DNA of 64,000 nt from Phycisphaerales bacterium (GTDB lineage Bacteria; Planctomycetota; Phycisphaerae; Phycisphaerales; UBA1924): the NCBI GenBank assembly GCA_028279375.1, contig JANQNW010000023.1, positions 62,001 to 126,000 of the forward strand, given 5' to 3'. Below the pieces are notes generated by a model. The model saw only the letters and a program-made list of their open reading frames with translations, searched no databases and was not told the DNA's origin. Below, piece by piece: positions 9,603 through 17,594 of the stretch. The first letter of the stretch is position 1, and each line of letters opens with the position of its first letter. The position numbers and the translations under genes are program-made.

Positions 9603-9810
9603 GGTGCGTGTCAACCTGGTTTCAGCTCAAGGCTCTCTGATCCTTGGGCTGCCGGGATTCTCATCCCGCCGGCTCGACTTCTGGAATGCGTCGTCCCCAC
9701 GACAGGGCTCTGCGATTCCATCTGCCTCGCCGGGTCCGAATCGCCACTGCAAGATTCATCCGTCGACGCTTCCTGCAGTGGCGCTGCGAGGACAAGCTAA
9801 CCAACCCCAT

Positions 9811-9839
9811 GTTATCACCGACCGTCGAGCCCCTTTCAA
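9811..9839 (-). promoter_or_regulatory. Candidate sigma-70 promoter for the 1667-residue gene
   Basis: On the minus strand TTGAAA (plus 9834-9839) and GATAAC (plus 9811-9816) are 17 bases apart, 5/6 and 4/6 matches to the vegetative consensus. Transcription would begin near 9804, giving a leader of about 525 bases. The rest of the 9279-10135 gap holds only the possible small frame, one inverted repeat and the waaA promoter. Confidence 0.4.
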
Positions 9840-10013
9840 GTAGATTCTCTCGATTTTGGACCCTTTGGGACTGGGCGCTGCAACCGAAATCGTCGGACCC
9901 TTCTACCGGCGCCGCACAATCAGGGGGTTGATTATCGCTCCTCGCCTCGAACCGGACTTCTGGCAGGTGGATTCTGCGGCGCGTGAAGCGTGTTCCGGGT
10001 CGTCGTCGCGCTC

Positions 10014-10041
10014 CTGACAGGGGGCCGCGCTTCCCTACACT
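10014..10041 (+). promoter_or_regulatory. Candidate sigma-70 promoter for waaA
   Basis: CTGACA (10014-10019) and TACACT (10036-10041) are separated by 16 bases. Transcription would start near 10048, about 90 bases before the chosen waaA start. Confidence 0.45.
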
Positions 10042-10135
10042 GCCCATTCTCAACGGCTTCGGCGGCGCAGTTGACCCGATCGCCCATGGCGATCCGCCGA
10101 TGCCAGCGCCACGCGCCAGCCTGGGTTTCCGGACG

Positions 10136-11416
10136 ATGAAGCACTCCAAGATGAAGACGCGGCCGCTCGACGCACTGCGCGCCGTCCTCTTCGATCTCGC
10201 GTATCTGATCCTGGGAGGCGTGACATTTCCCTTCTGGGGCCGGAAGCAGCGGGGAGGCTGGGCTGAGCGCTTCGGGCGTATCGAGCCGCTTCCAGAGGCG
10301 ATGAGGAAGCGTCTCCTTATTCATGCGGTCTCGGTTGGCGAAGTGAACCTGATTCGAGGCCTCGTGCGCTCGCTGTCTCCTGAGTTCGAGATCGTCGTGA
10401 CGACGACGACCGATACGGGCATGGAGCGGGCGCTTGCTCTTTTCGGCGGGCTCGAGCCGGAGGTCTTCGTTCGTCGATATCCGCTCGACTTCTCACGAAG
10501 CGTCCGCCGGTTCCTGGACGCAGCGCAGCCCGACGGCGTGGCGCTTGCGGAACTCGAGATCTGGCCCAACTTCCTCCGCGCGTGCAGGCAACGCGGCATT
10601 CCTGTGTCTGTTGTGAACGGTCGCCTCAGCGATCGCTCGCACAAGCGATACGCGAAGGCTCGGCCGTTGACGGGCGGTTGGTTTCGCGGGCTGGCGCTCT
10701 CCGCCGTGCAGGACGAGCAGTATCGGACGCGCTTCATTCGGGCCGGAGCGCGCGAGAAGGCTTGTGTCGTGGCGGGAAACATGAAGTGGGACACCGCGGA
10801 AGTCAGCGATCACGTCGAGGGGGCCGACACGCTTGCCTCGAAGATGGGCGTCGACACGAGCCGTCCGCTGATTGTCGGCGGGAGCACGGCGCCGGGTGAG
10901 CACGAGCTCCTGCTTGCGTCGCTTCCGGAGGGCGCCCAGTTGATGTGCGCCCCGCGGCGTCCGGAGTGGTTCGACGAGGCGGCGGATGCGCTTCCGGGAT
11001 GTGTTCGATTCAGCGCGCTCGAGGCCAGCTCGAACGGAGACTCACGGCTCTTTCTGCTCGACACACTGGGGGAGCTCCGGAAGGCCTACGCGCTCGCCGA
11101 TGTCGTCGTTGTCGGGCGGTCCTTCGGCGGACTCTTCGGAAGTGATCCGATGGAGCCCGCTGCTCTTGGGAAGGCAGTCGTCATCGGCCCTGCGATCGCG
11201 GATTTCCGCTCGGCGGTCGCGTCGCTGCGCGAGGCCGACGGGATCATCCAATCTGAACCCGATGGCCTCGCAGGTGTGCTTGCAAGTCTCATTGCTGACG
11301 ATCAGCGGCGCGCCCAGTTGGGAGATTCGGCGCAGGCATGCGTACGCGCAGAACAAGGCGCCACGGCGCGCCATGCCGATCTGCTTCGAGAGATGCTGGC
11401 AGACTCAGACGCTTAG
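10136..11416 (+). CDS. waaA: 3-deoxy-D-manno-octulosonic acid (Kdo) transferase
   Basis: WaaA transfers Kdo from CMP-Kdo to lipid IVA on the inner membrane and begins LPS inner-core synthesis. The N-terminal membrane anchor (about residues 15-35), the WGRKQRGGWAERFGR block, the HAVSVGEVNLI motif, the EFEIVVTTTTDTG strand, the ELEIWPNFL motif and the late VVGRSFGGLFGSDP and EPAALGKAVVIGP donor-site motifs are present. With ATG 10136 the length is 426 residues, close to the E. coli enzyme (425). ATGs at 10100 and 10151 are alternatives, and no good ribosome site separates them. The TAG stop overlaps the stop of the convergent gene by three bases. Confidence 0.85.
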   Translation: MKHSKMKTRPLDALRAVLFDLAYLILGGVTFPFWGRKQRGGWAERFGRIEPLPEAMRKRLLIHAVSVGEVNLIRGLVRSLSPEFEIVVTTTTDTGMERALALFGGLEPEVFVRRYPLDFSRSVRRFLDAAQPDGVALAELEIWPNFLRACRQRGIPVSVVNGRLSDRSHKRYAKARPLTGGWFRGLALSAVQDEQYRTRFIRAGAREKACVVAGNMKWDTAEVSDHVEGADTLASKMGVDTSRPLIVGGSTAPGEHELLLASLPEGAQLMCAPRRPEWFDEAADALPGCVRFSALEASSNGDSRLFLLDTLGELRKAYALADVVVVGRSFGGLFGSDPMEPAALGKAVVIGPAIADFRSAVASLREADGIIQSEPDGLAGVLASLIADDQRRAQLGDSAQACVRAEQGATARHADLLREMLADSDA

Positions 11417-12441
11417 GGGCAGGGTCCCCAACGGCCGAGGAGTTCGGCAAGATCGCTGGCGCCGACATCGCCCGAGCCGTCGAGATCGAAAGTCGGATCC
11501 GTCGAGCCCCAGTTTCCGATGAGCGTTGCGAGATCCACGGCGCCCACGGAGCCGTCGCCGTCGAAGTCGCCAAGGCACGGCGTTCCCAGCTGAACTTCCA
11601 TCATCAGTCGGGCCGCCTGGTCGCCGCTGAAGAAGTTCTCGCGCATGTAGTAACTGGCGAAGACGCCGCCCTGCTGTATCGCTGGATGAAGCGAGCTGAT
11701 CATCAGACGCAGGCGGCCCTCGTCGAGCGCCTCGGCGAGATATTGGTGGACATCCGGGTTCGCGACGTCGAGCGTGAATGTCATGTCCGTGCCGGATGGG
11801 ATCGTGGCGCCTGGCGAGATGCCAGCGTTGATGCCGATCGCCCAGGGAACGGTGTCGAATCCCTCCAGGACGTTGTTGGAGATGTCGTCGGGCGACTGCA
11901 TGAGGAAATCAGTCGCGAATGCATTGCGCACGCCCTGGTTCTCCGGGTCGACTTCGGAGAAGTTCGAGTCCTCGAGGTAGGTCGCGTTCGAGAAACCGTT
12001 CCGATACCCGACGCCGTAGAGCTCGAGCGGGCGCCCCACGTCGCTGTCGGCGATGAAGTCCGGATCCATCGTGTCGAGGTAAGTCTGCCAGACGTCATAG
12101 GTATCGTCGTACGCGATTGAGGTCTCGGAGATGCCGATCGTGACCTTGGCAGAGAGAATGGTGTACGAGCCGGCGCCGAGGCCGGTTGTCACCTGGTCAT
12201 CGGTGTCGAAGCCAATAAGCACTTGGCCGTCTCGATCGTCGAAGTCGGGTTCATTGAGCGCTGAGAATGAAGACGAGGTCGCGCGCACTCCGGCGTTCTG
12301 ATTGAATGGGTAGTTCCAGCGATCAAGGACAGGGTTGTCATAACTGACCATGATCGTGCCGCCAGCGAGGGCGGCGCCTGAAAGAAGAGCGGCGGCGAGG
12401 GCGGACGAAGCCCATCGTTGTGCGCATCGCGCTGAACTCAT
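11413..12441 (-). CDS. Secreted protein with dockerin-like tail
   Basis: A 342-residue exported protein, function unknown. GAGGAGA lies about 7 bases before the ATG. The signal peptide (RWASSALAAALLSGAALAG) is followed by a beta-rich, acidic, Cys-poor region (about residues 27-285) resembling secreted lectin- or carbohydrate-binding-like folds only in composition. Residues 290-342 are the double calcium-loop tail. Both loops here (DFDGDGSVGAVDL and DLDGSGDVGASDL) have canonical 12-residue spacing, unlike the other tails in the window. It follows a pseudopilin gene by 68 bases on the same strand. Its stop (TAA, 11413-11415) overlaps the convergent waaA stop. Confidence 0.8.
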   Translation of the reverse strand: MSSARCAQRWASSALAAALLSGAALAGGTIMVSYDNPVLDRWNYPFNQNAGVRATSSSFSALNEPDFDDRDGQVLIGFDTDDQVTTGLGAGSYTILSAKVTIGISETSIAYDDTYDVWQTYLDTMDPDFIADSDVGRPLELYGVGYRNGFSNATYLEDSNFSEVDPENQGVRNAFATDFLMQSPDDISNNVLEGFDTVPWAIGINAGISPGATIPSGTDMTFTLDVANPDVHQYLAEALDEGRLRLMISSLHPAIQQGGVFASYYMRENFFSGDQAARLMMEVQLGTPCLGDFDGDGSVGAVDLATLIGNWGSTDPTFDLDGSGDVGASDLAELLGRWGPCP

Positions 12442-12509
12442 TTCGAATCTCTCCTCAAGTCGACTCTGCCTGCACCCGCAGGGCGATGCGTCCGGCGGTG
12501 AGTCTAGCG

Positions 12510-13361
12510 CTACTGGGAGCGCGGATCAGGCAGTGTCCAGTCCTTCATGTCCGCGATCGGCGCCCAGTGGCGCATGTCCTGCATCTGTTCCCAATCGAAC
12601 GCCTCTGCATGGCCGTCGAATAAGCCGACGACAGCCTTCCCTTGATGACGGAGCGAGATGTTGCCGGTGGCGCTGGCGCCATCGGCGACCTGTGACGGCG
12701 GCTCCAAATCCCACTCGCGCTCCACGAAATACGGGGGGGTGACCTTGTAGCTCCCGTTCAGCTGCACGCCTCCTTCGACTGCGAAGCTGGATTGCGCGGA
12801 TGCAAAGACCATCAGCATCGAGGGGCGTTCAACGTCAGATTCTTTCTTTGCATACCAGCCGGAGCCCCACACCTCGCGCGCCTGCGGATTGAACGCGACG
12901 CTCGTGCGATCGCCATCGGCGCTCCCGCCGACGAATGACTGGTTGAGACCCAATGATGGCGCAACGGATACTGCGTAGTGATATCCCCAGAGATCTTCTT
13001 CACGCATCTCCTCGATGCGTGATTTCTCGGTGTAGAGGCCCTCGAGATTGAAGTCGAGATACGACAGGAAGCGCCACGGGTAACGCCGGGAAGCAGGCGC
13101 CTGGACCGGATTGCCAACTTCGTCATAGGCAAGGGGGGCGTCATTGATCGCCGGCGCTGGCGGGTAACCGGCCATCAGGTATCCCTTGTGATCTTCAGTG
13201 CGCAGCTGGTACGCGATCATCATCTGACGCGCCAGAGAGAGCTCCTTGGACATCTTCGCGACGTCGCGGGCGCCGCGCAATGACGGGAGCGCCAGGCCCA
13301 GCAGCAGCGCGATGATCCCGATGACGATCAGGAGTTCGACAAGGGTGAACGCGCGCCTCAT
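12510..13361 (-). CDS. Type II secretion-type pseudopilin / prepilin-like protein
   Basis: A 283-residue protein starting MRRAFTLVELLIVIGIIA, a class III prepilin leader with the conserved FTLVE and Glu at +5, then one hydrophobic helix and a globular domain. Prepilin peptidase would cut between Ala and Phe; Ala at -1 replaces the usual Gly. The ATG at 13359-13361 is set by that leader; the frame extends upstream without export features. The C-terminal RHQGKAVVGLFDGHAEAF segment resembles the H-x9-DG closing motif of many planctomycete prepilin-like proteins. The following gene encodes a dockerin-tail secreted protein, which suggests a substrate or adaptor relationship. Confidence 0.85.
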   Translation of the reverse strand: MRRAFTLVELLIVIGIIALLLGLALPSLRGARDVAKMSKELSLARQMMIAYQLRTEDHKGYLMAGYPPAPAINDAPLAYDEVGNPVQAPASRRYPWRFLSYLDFNLEGLYTEKSRIEEMREEDLWGYHYAVSVAPSLGLNQSFVGGSADGDRTSVAFNPQAREVWGSGWYAKKESDVERPSMLMVFASAQSSFAVEGGVQLNGSYKVTPPYFVEREWDLEPPSQVADGASATGNISLRHQGKAVVGLFDGHAEAFDWEQMQDMRHWAPIADMKDWTLPDPRSQ

Positions 13362-13524
13362 GGGTGCTTCTTGGGAATTGACGCATCGGGGCGCCTGCGC
13401 ACGGCGCCATCCTTGCAGCGTCTTTCCGAATGAGTGGCCGTCCATCGCCATCTTCAGGTCAGATCGTCCTCGCGCCTGTCCGCCCGGTTGCGAGCGCCAA
13501 GGCGCGATGCTAGCGTTATTGAGA

Positions 13525-13545
13525 CTCAGTCGCAACTAGACTGAG
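13525..13545. repeat. Hairpin in the divergent pseudopilin / PEP-CTERM-like intergenic region
   Basis: CTCAGTC (13525-13531) and GACTGAG (13539-13545) form a perfect 7-bp inverted repeat with a 7-base loop. It sits between the pseudopilin start (13361) and the rightward gene at 13633. It could be an operator or an RNA hairpin; there is no T-run. Confidence 0.4.
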
Positions 13546-13632
13546 GGCCTACCCGGGAGCACTTTAGGGTGCAAAGATCGGGCCGGACCACGAAAGAGAT
13601 AGAACACGTCGTTCAGCAATTGGAGGATAGAG

Positions 13633-14319
13633 ATGTCCGTTTATCGTACGCACTTTGCTGTGGGTCTGTGCGCGCTCGCGCTCGGGGGAACCACCTTCGC
13701 TGGCGGTCCTGCCATCGGATTCGTTGAGGATTTCGACAACGACTCCGCGTTCTGGTTCAACAGTCCGGCCAACATGCCGGCGGATTGGTCGCCCACGGGG
13801 AGCGTTGATGGCGGGGCGTATATCACCGAGACCTTCGACTTCTCCAATTCGGCTTTCGAAGACACGCCGGTCTTCTTCCGCGCTCAGGATGAGTTCGGCA
13901 GCAGCGGCGGCGCGTTTGAAGGCGACTACATCGCGGGTGGAGTGACAGGACTGACGTACCAGTTCCGTCACAACGCTCCTGTTCCACTGACGCCATTTGC
14001 GCGATTCTCCAGCCCGCTGAACTTCCCGGGCGCCATCGGAATCCAGTTCGCCCCGGTTCTTCCCGGTGAATGGAGCAAGGTCTTTATTCCCATCAACGAG
14101 TTCGCCCCGAACTTCGTTTCATTCGAAGGCTCCGACTTCAACACGATCTTCAGCGACATCGGGCACCTGCAGCTGGGCATCAGCGTTCCTGCGGCCCTCG
14201 AGGGTTCCCCTCTTTCGGTCGTCTTCGACGTCGACAAGGTTCAGCTCGTCCCGACGCCCGGCGTGGGCGCTCTTCTGGCCTTCGGCGCCCTGGCGGCCGG
14301 CCGTCGCCGACGCCGCTGA
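13633..14319 (+). CDS. Exported protein with PEP-CTERM-like sorting tail
   Basis: A 228-residue protein. GGAGGATAG precedes the ATG, and residues 1-23 form a signal peptide ending TFAGG. The middle (about 30-205) is a beta-rich domain reminiscent of PEP-CTERM choice-of-anchor or jelly-roll proteins, with repeated aromatic and Asp residues. The C-terminus has PTPG, a hydrophobic stretch (VGALLAFGALAAG) and RRRRR, the three-part PEP-CTERM-like signal that an exosortase-type enzyme recognises in other bacteria. No exosortase gene is in the window. It is followed by a strong terminator and appears monocistronic. Confidence 0.8.
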   Translation: MSVYRTHFAVGLCALALGGTTFAGGPAIGFVEDFDNDSAFWFNSPANMPADWSPTGSVDGGAYITETFDFSNSAFEDTPVFFRAQDEFGSSGGAFEGDYIAGGVTGLTYQFRHNAPVPLTPFARFSSPLNFPGAIGIQFAPVLPGEWSKVFIPINEFAPNFVSFEGSDFNTIFSDIGHLQLGISVPAALEGSPLSVVFDVDKVQLVPTPGVGALLAFGALAAGRRRRR

Positions 14320-14350
14320 TTCCGGCTGATCGGAATGATTTCTAAAATGA

Positions 14351-14389
14351 GCGCATTCGTCTCGGAGGAGAGGCGGATGCGCTTTTTTT
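14351..14389 (+). terminator. Intrinsic terminator after the PEP-CTERM-like gene
   Basis: A 13-bp stem with two G-T wobbles (14351-14363 with 14370-14382, core GCGCAT/ATGCGC), a 6-base loop and seven T (14383-14389). It lies only 24 bases before the next start, so it insulates the two genes. Confidence 0.9.
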
Positions 14390-14412
14390 AAGGTCCCCAG
14401 GGGAGTCCACAC

Positions 14413-15477
14413 ATGGCGATCAACACGCGAAGCCGGACACGCATGCTCGCAGTTTCACTGGCCTGCTCGACGATTCTGGCGACAGCGCCCGCCGTGGCGG
14501 AGCCCACGCCGGTCGAACTCGGGGACGTGAATTGGCTGCGCGATTTCGACCACGCGGTCGAAACTTCGCGCAGCAGCGGCAAGCCCATCCTCGTGCTCTT
14601 CGACGAAGTGCCCGGATGTTCGACGTGCGTCGACTATGGGCGCACTGCGCTTTCGCATCCGCTCATCGTCGAGGCGGCGGAGGATCTCTTCGTGCCGGTC
14701 GCCGTCTACAACAATGTGGAGGGCAAGGATCGTGCGATCCTGACTTCATTCCGCGAGCCGACCTGGAACAACCCGGTCGTGCGCATCATCGACGCGGATC
14801 GCAATGAACTCACGCCGCGACACGCGAACGACTACAGCGTCTCGGGACTGGCGTCCGCCATGGTGAGCGCGCTCGAGGCGCAGCGGCCGGGCTCGGCGCC
14901 CGAGTATCTCCGGCTGGTTGCGAAGGAACGCGAGCAGGGGCTCGAGCGCGCGACGTTCGCGATGCACTGCTTCTGGGTCGGCGAGGCGAAGCTCGGCGCG
15001 CAGGAGGGGGTGATCACGACGCGCACCGGTTGGCTCGACAACAGTGAGGTCGTCGAACTGACGTTCGACTCTGACGTGGTTTCGTACAAGTGGCTCGTGA
15101 AGCAGGCTCAGAGCATGGAGTGCGCGGATCGCGTCTTCGCGCGCTCTGACGAGCAGCGAAAGCTCGCCGGGAAGATCGAGGCCGTCCGCGTCGAGCGATC
15201 CGACGAATCGATGCGAGCGACGCCGAAGGACGACAAGTACGAGCTCGCGCAGACCGATTGGCGTTTCATTCCGATGACGGAGCTTCAGGCGACGCGCGCC
15301 AATGCGTTGATCGAGCAGGGGCAGGATCCGTCGCGGCTCTTCTCCCCGAGACAGAGAGAGATGCGCCAGCGCGTCCTGGATGACCCGGATCGCCCGCGCG
15401 TCTCGCTGATCGGTCATGCCGATCTCAAGGGCGCCTTCAAGACCTTCCATCGCGAAGAATCACGCTCCGGGTCCTGA
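14413..15477 (+). CDS. Exported thioredoxin-fold / MsrA-like fusion protein
   Basis: A 354-residue protein with a signal peptide (about residues 1-29, ending AVAE). Residues about 40-155 are thioredoxin-like, with the redox motif VPGC69-S-T-C72 after the strand PILVLFDE. This matches the VPG(U/C) thioredoxin-like families known partly as selenoproteins, here with Cys. Residues about 179-245 resemble peptide methionine-S-sulfoxide reductase: TFAMHCFWVGEAKLG with C186 at the catalytic position (His instead of the usual Gly before it), then EVVELTFDSDVVSY. The MsrA C-terminal HDPTQ-type region is missing, so catalysis is uncertain. A periplasmic repair or redox-relay role is inferred. Confidence 0.75.
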   Translation: MAINTRSRTRMLAVSLACSTILATAPAVAEPTPVELGDVNWLRDFDHAVETSRSSGKPILVLFDEVPGCSTCVDYGRTALSHPLIVEAAEDLFVPVAVYNNVEGKDRAILTSFREPTWNNPVVRIIDADRNELTPRHANDYSVSGLASAMVSALEAQRPGSAPEYLRLVAKEREQGLERATFAMHCFWVGEAKLGAQEGVITTRTGWLDNSEVVELTFDSDVVSYKWLVKQAQSMECADRVFARSDEQRKLAGKIEAVRVERSDESMRATPKDDKYELAQTDWRFIPMTELQATRANALIEQGQDPSRLFSPRQREMRQRVLDDPDRPRVSLIGHADLKGAFKTFHREESRSGS

Positions 15478-15613
15478 TCCACCGACAATGGCGGCAGAGG
15501 GCCGTGGCCGCGCCGACTGGTGGCGACCGGCCGGGCGCTCTCCTAGATTGACACTCGGATGCAGCGCGCCACGAGATCGTGCCAGCGAGACATCGACGCC
15601 AGGAGCCTTTCGC

Positions 15614-16048
15614 ATGTCAGATGGACCGAAGCAGAAAACAGTCATCGGCGCCGACACGAAGGTTAAAGGCGAGATGAGTTTCGAGAGCGACGCCCAGATC
15701 CTCGGAGAGTTCGAGGGAAGCGTCGGGGCCAAGGGTGAACTTCACGTCGCTGACGGCGCCACTTGTCGAGCGAATATCGAGGCGACAACGGTCGTGGTCG
15801 ACGGCGTCGTCGAGGGCAACATTCACGCCATCGAGAGCGTTCGCCTGAGCGAGACGGCGCGGGTGCGCGGGGACATCGTCGCCGGGAAGATGATCGTCGC
15901 CGAGGGCGCGATGATCGCAGGCGCCTGCCATATCGGCCCGGATGCGCGTGAAGCGGCGGCCCCCAAGCCGCCGATGCGTCAGCACATGGCTGAGGTGAAG
16001 CCCGTGACGCCGGTGCACGTCAAGTCTGGCCACCACGTACGCAAGTAG
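15614..16048 (+). CDS. Bactofilin (polymer-forming cytoskeletal protein)
   Basis: A 144-residue bactofilin. These proteins polymerise without nucleotides into filaments on the membrane and organise envelope synthesis or appendages. The central DUF583 right-handed beta-helix spans about residues 8-110, with the regular hydrophobic/Gly pattern (VIGADTKVKGEMSF, GELHVADGATC, VVVDGVVEGNIHA, GDIVAGKMIVAEGA). The tail is Pro/His/Lys-rich. AGGAG at 15600-15604 is about 9 bases upstream of ATG 15614, which fixes the start although the frame extends further left. It ends 30 bases before the convergent nuclease gene. Confidence 0.88.
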   Translation: MSDGPKQKTVIGADTKVKGEMSFESDAQILGEFEGSVGAKGELHVADGATCRANIEATTVVVDGVVEGNIHAIESVRLSETARVRGDIVAGKMIVAEGAMIAGACHIGPDAREAAAPKPPMRQHMAEVKPVTPVHVKSGHHVRK

Positions 16049-16078
16049 CTCAGGTCTTCAACAGCGTTCAGAGGCTGA

Positions 16079-17416
16079 TCAGGGACACGGGCCCCAGCGC
16101 CCGATGAGTTCCGCGAGGTCGTCTGCGCCGACGCCATCGCCGAAGAAGTCGGCGGGCACGCCCATCTGGCCCCAGAAACCAAGAAGCTCGGCGAGATCAC
16201 TGGCGCCGACGACGCTGTCGCCGTCGAGATCCCACTGGCACATGGGCGGGGGCGGCGCCGCGGGCAGAATGAAGTCTGCGATGACCGGCTCGTGATCGGA
16301 GGCGCTGCCGCTCGCGAGTCCTCCACTGAATGGATACGAGGCCACTTCCGGCGGCATGGATGCGCTCGGTGTCGCCCCGCTGTCGAAGATGAAGGCGCGC
16401 CGAAGCGTCGCGATGCTGTTGCTCCAGGAGATGTAATCGAGCTTGCTGCTTCCGCGCGTGCCCGAACTGTTCGTGAAGAACTCGCGCGCATCATCGAAAA
16501 GGGCGTCGGTTCGGTCTCGGTCGGGGCCATCGGAGCCCGGCGTATCCTGCGCCTTGGTCAGCCAGTCTGCAGGGCCCTTTCGATTGTTCGAGCTTTCGTC
16601 TTCATTCCAGTCGCCGCCGGCGATGATCGGCGTGTTCTCATCAATGACGTCCGTCGGCAGCGTCGCGAAGAACCTGCTGTTGGGATCCGGCGTTCCGGTG
16701 CCGGCTCCGTACAGGAAATAATCCATGTAGTAGACCACGTTCTGCGCCGCTTCGAGCCTGTCAGCGCGATCGGATGAGGACCCACCGGCTTTCAAATGCG
16801 CATTGCCGATGACGAGGTCGCCGGCGTATGTCTCGTCCGGAAGATCGATCTCGCCGAATTGGAATCCGCGGATGCCGCCATTGCCGCCCGGCGCGTAGAG
16901 ATCGCCGAAGAAGAACGGCAGGTCGCTCACCTGCGACGTGTTGTCGCCGTTCAGATCAGCGAACGGAAAACGGCTGACGATGATGTTGCGGTTGAAGCCG
17001 TCGCTTGCGGTGCTCACGAAGACATACGGCATGTCGAACGTCGGGTCGTACGCCTGCACGAAGGCCGTGACCTGGCCGCCAAGAAATGGATCGGCGCCGC
17101 CCCGCATGAGCAGGCCGATGAGCGTCTCGAGTTCAGCAACGGTGTCGACGCAGTTCGAGCATCCATTGTCGCCGGTTTCCTGAAGAATCAGGATGTCCGG
17201 CTTCATGCCCGCAATGATGTGCGCGATCGCCGTCCAGCTGTTGAGATTCTCAGTCTTGTTCTCGCTCGTGGCGATGCCATCCTGCACATTCCACGTCATG
17301 ACGCGGATGTCCGTGGGATCAGTCTTGCCCCACTGGGCATTCGTCGGGTCCCACTGAGCGCTGGCGGAGGCAGCGAGTGCGGTCGCGAGGATCGCGCTGG
17401 GAGCAAGCAGTCTCAT
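16079..17416 (-). CDS. Secreted endonuclease/exonuclease/phosphatase-fold protein with dockerin-like tail
   Basis: A 445-residue exported hydrolase. The signal peptide ends ASASAQ (about residue 21). The EEP domain (about 37-380) has RVMTWNVQDG, DILILQET with the metal-binding Glu, IGNAHLK, IIAGGDWNED and the terminal GSASDHEPV with the catalytic His. This fold cleaves phosphodiesters or phosphomonoesters (nucleic acids, lipids, inositol phosphates); a secreted member may scavenge phosphorus or degrade extracellular DNA, which is inference. Residues 393-445 are the GRWGPCP tail. It follows the 730-residue tailed protein on the same strand but behind a terminator, so it probably has its own promoter. 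Confidence 0.88.
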   Translation of the reverse strand: MRLLAPSAILATALAASASAQWDPTNAQWGKTDPTDIRVMTWNVQDGIATSENKTENLNSWTAIAHIIAGMKPDILILQETGDNGCSNCVDTVAELETLIGLLMRGGADPFLGGQVTAFVQAYDPTFDMPYVFVSTASDGFNRNIIVSRFPFADLNGDNTSQVSDLPFFFGDLYAPGGNGGIRGFQFGEIDLPDETYAGDLVIGNAHLKAGGSSSDRADRLEAAQNVVYYMDYFLYGAGTGTPDPNSRFFATLPTDVIDENTPIIAGGDWNEDESSNNRKGPADWLTKAQDTPGSDGPDRDRTDALFDDAREFFTNSSGTRGSSKLDYISWSNSIATLRRAFIFDSGATPSASMPPEVASYPFSGGLASGSASDHEPVIADFILPAAPPPPMCQWDLDGDSVVGASDLAELLGFWGQMGVPADFFGDGVGADDLAELIGRWGPCP

Positions 17417-17460
17417 AGGTCTCTCATCCTTGGGATCTGTGAACGGGCGCCAGGACGCTT

Positions 17461-17508
17461 AACAATAAAAGGCGCCTTCTGACCTGTCGATCAGAAGGCG
17501 CCAAAAAA
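17461..17508 (-). terminator. Intrinsic terminator after the 730-residue secreted protein gene
   Basis: A perfect 12-bp stem (17471-17482 with 17491-17502, GGCGCCTTCTGA and its complement) with an 8-base loop. Read leftward it is followed by TTTTATTGTT; the six A on the other side make it usable in both directions. Confidence 0.88.
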
Positions 17509-17594
17509 CAGCCGGAAGCAGGGGGAATCGGCCGGAATCGGGGCGATCCGAAGATCAACTCAGAACCCGGCCGGGCCCTGATTCAATACAGGTG

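Noticed and set aside
9223-9843. 206-codon plus-strand frame between the giant gene and waaA
   Set aside because: Pro/Arg/Ser-rich sequence without ribosome site or domains, overlapping the start of the divergent giant gene.
15548-15553. Perfect TTGACA upstream of bactofilin as a -35 box
   Set aside because: No acceptable -10 sequence lies 16-18 bases downstream, so no promoter is claimed.
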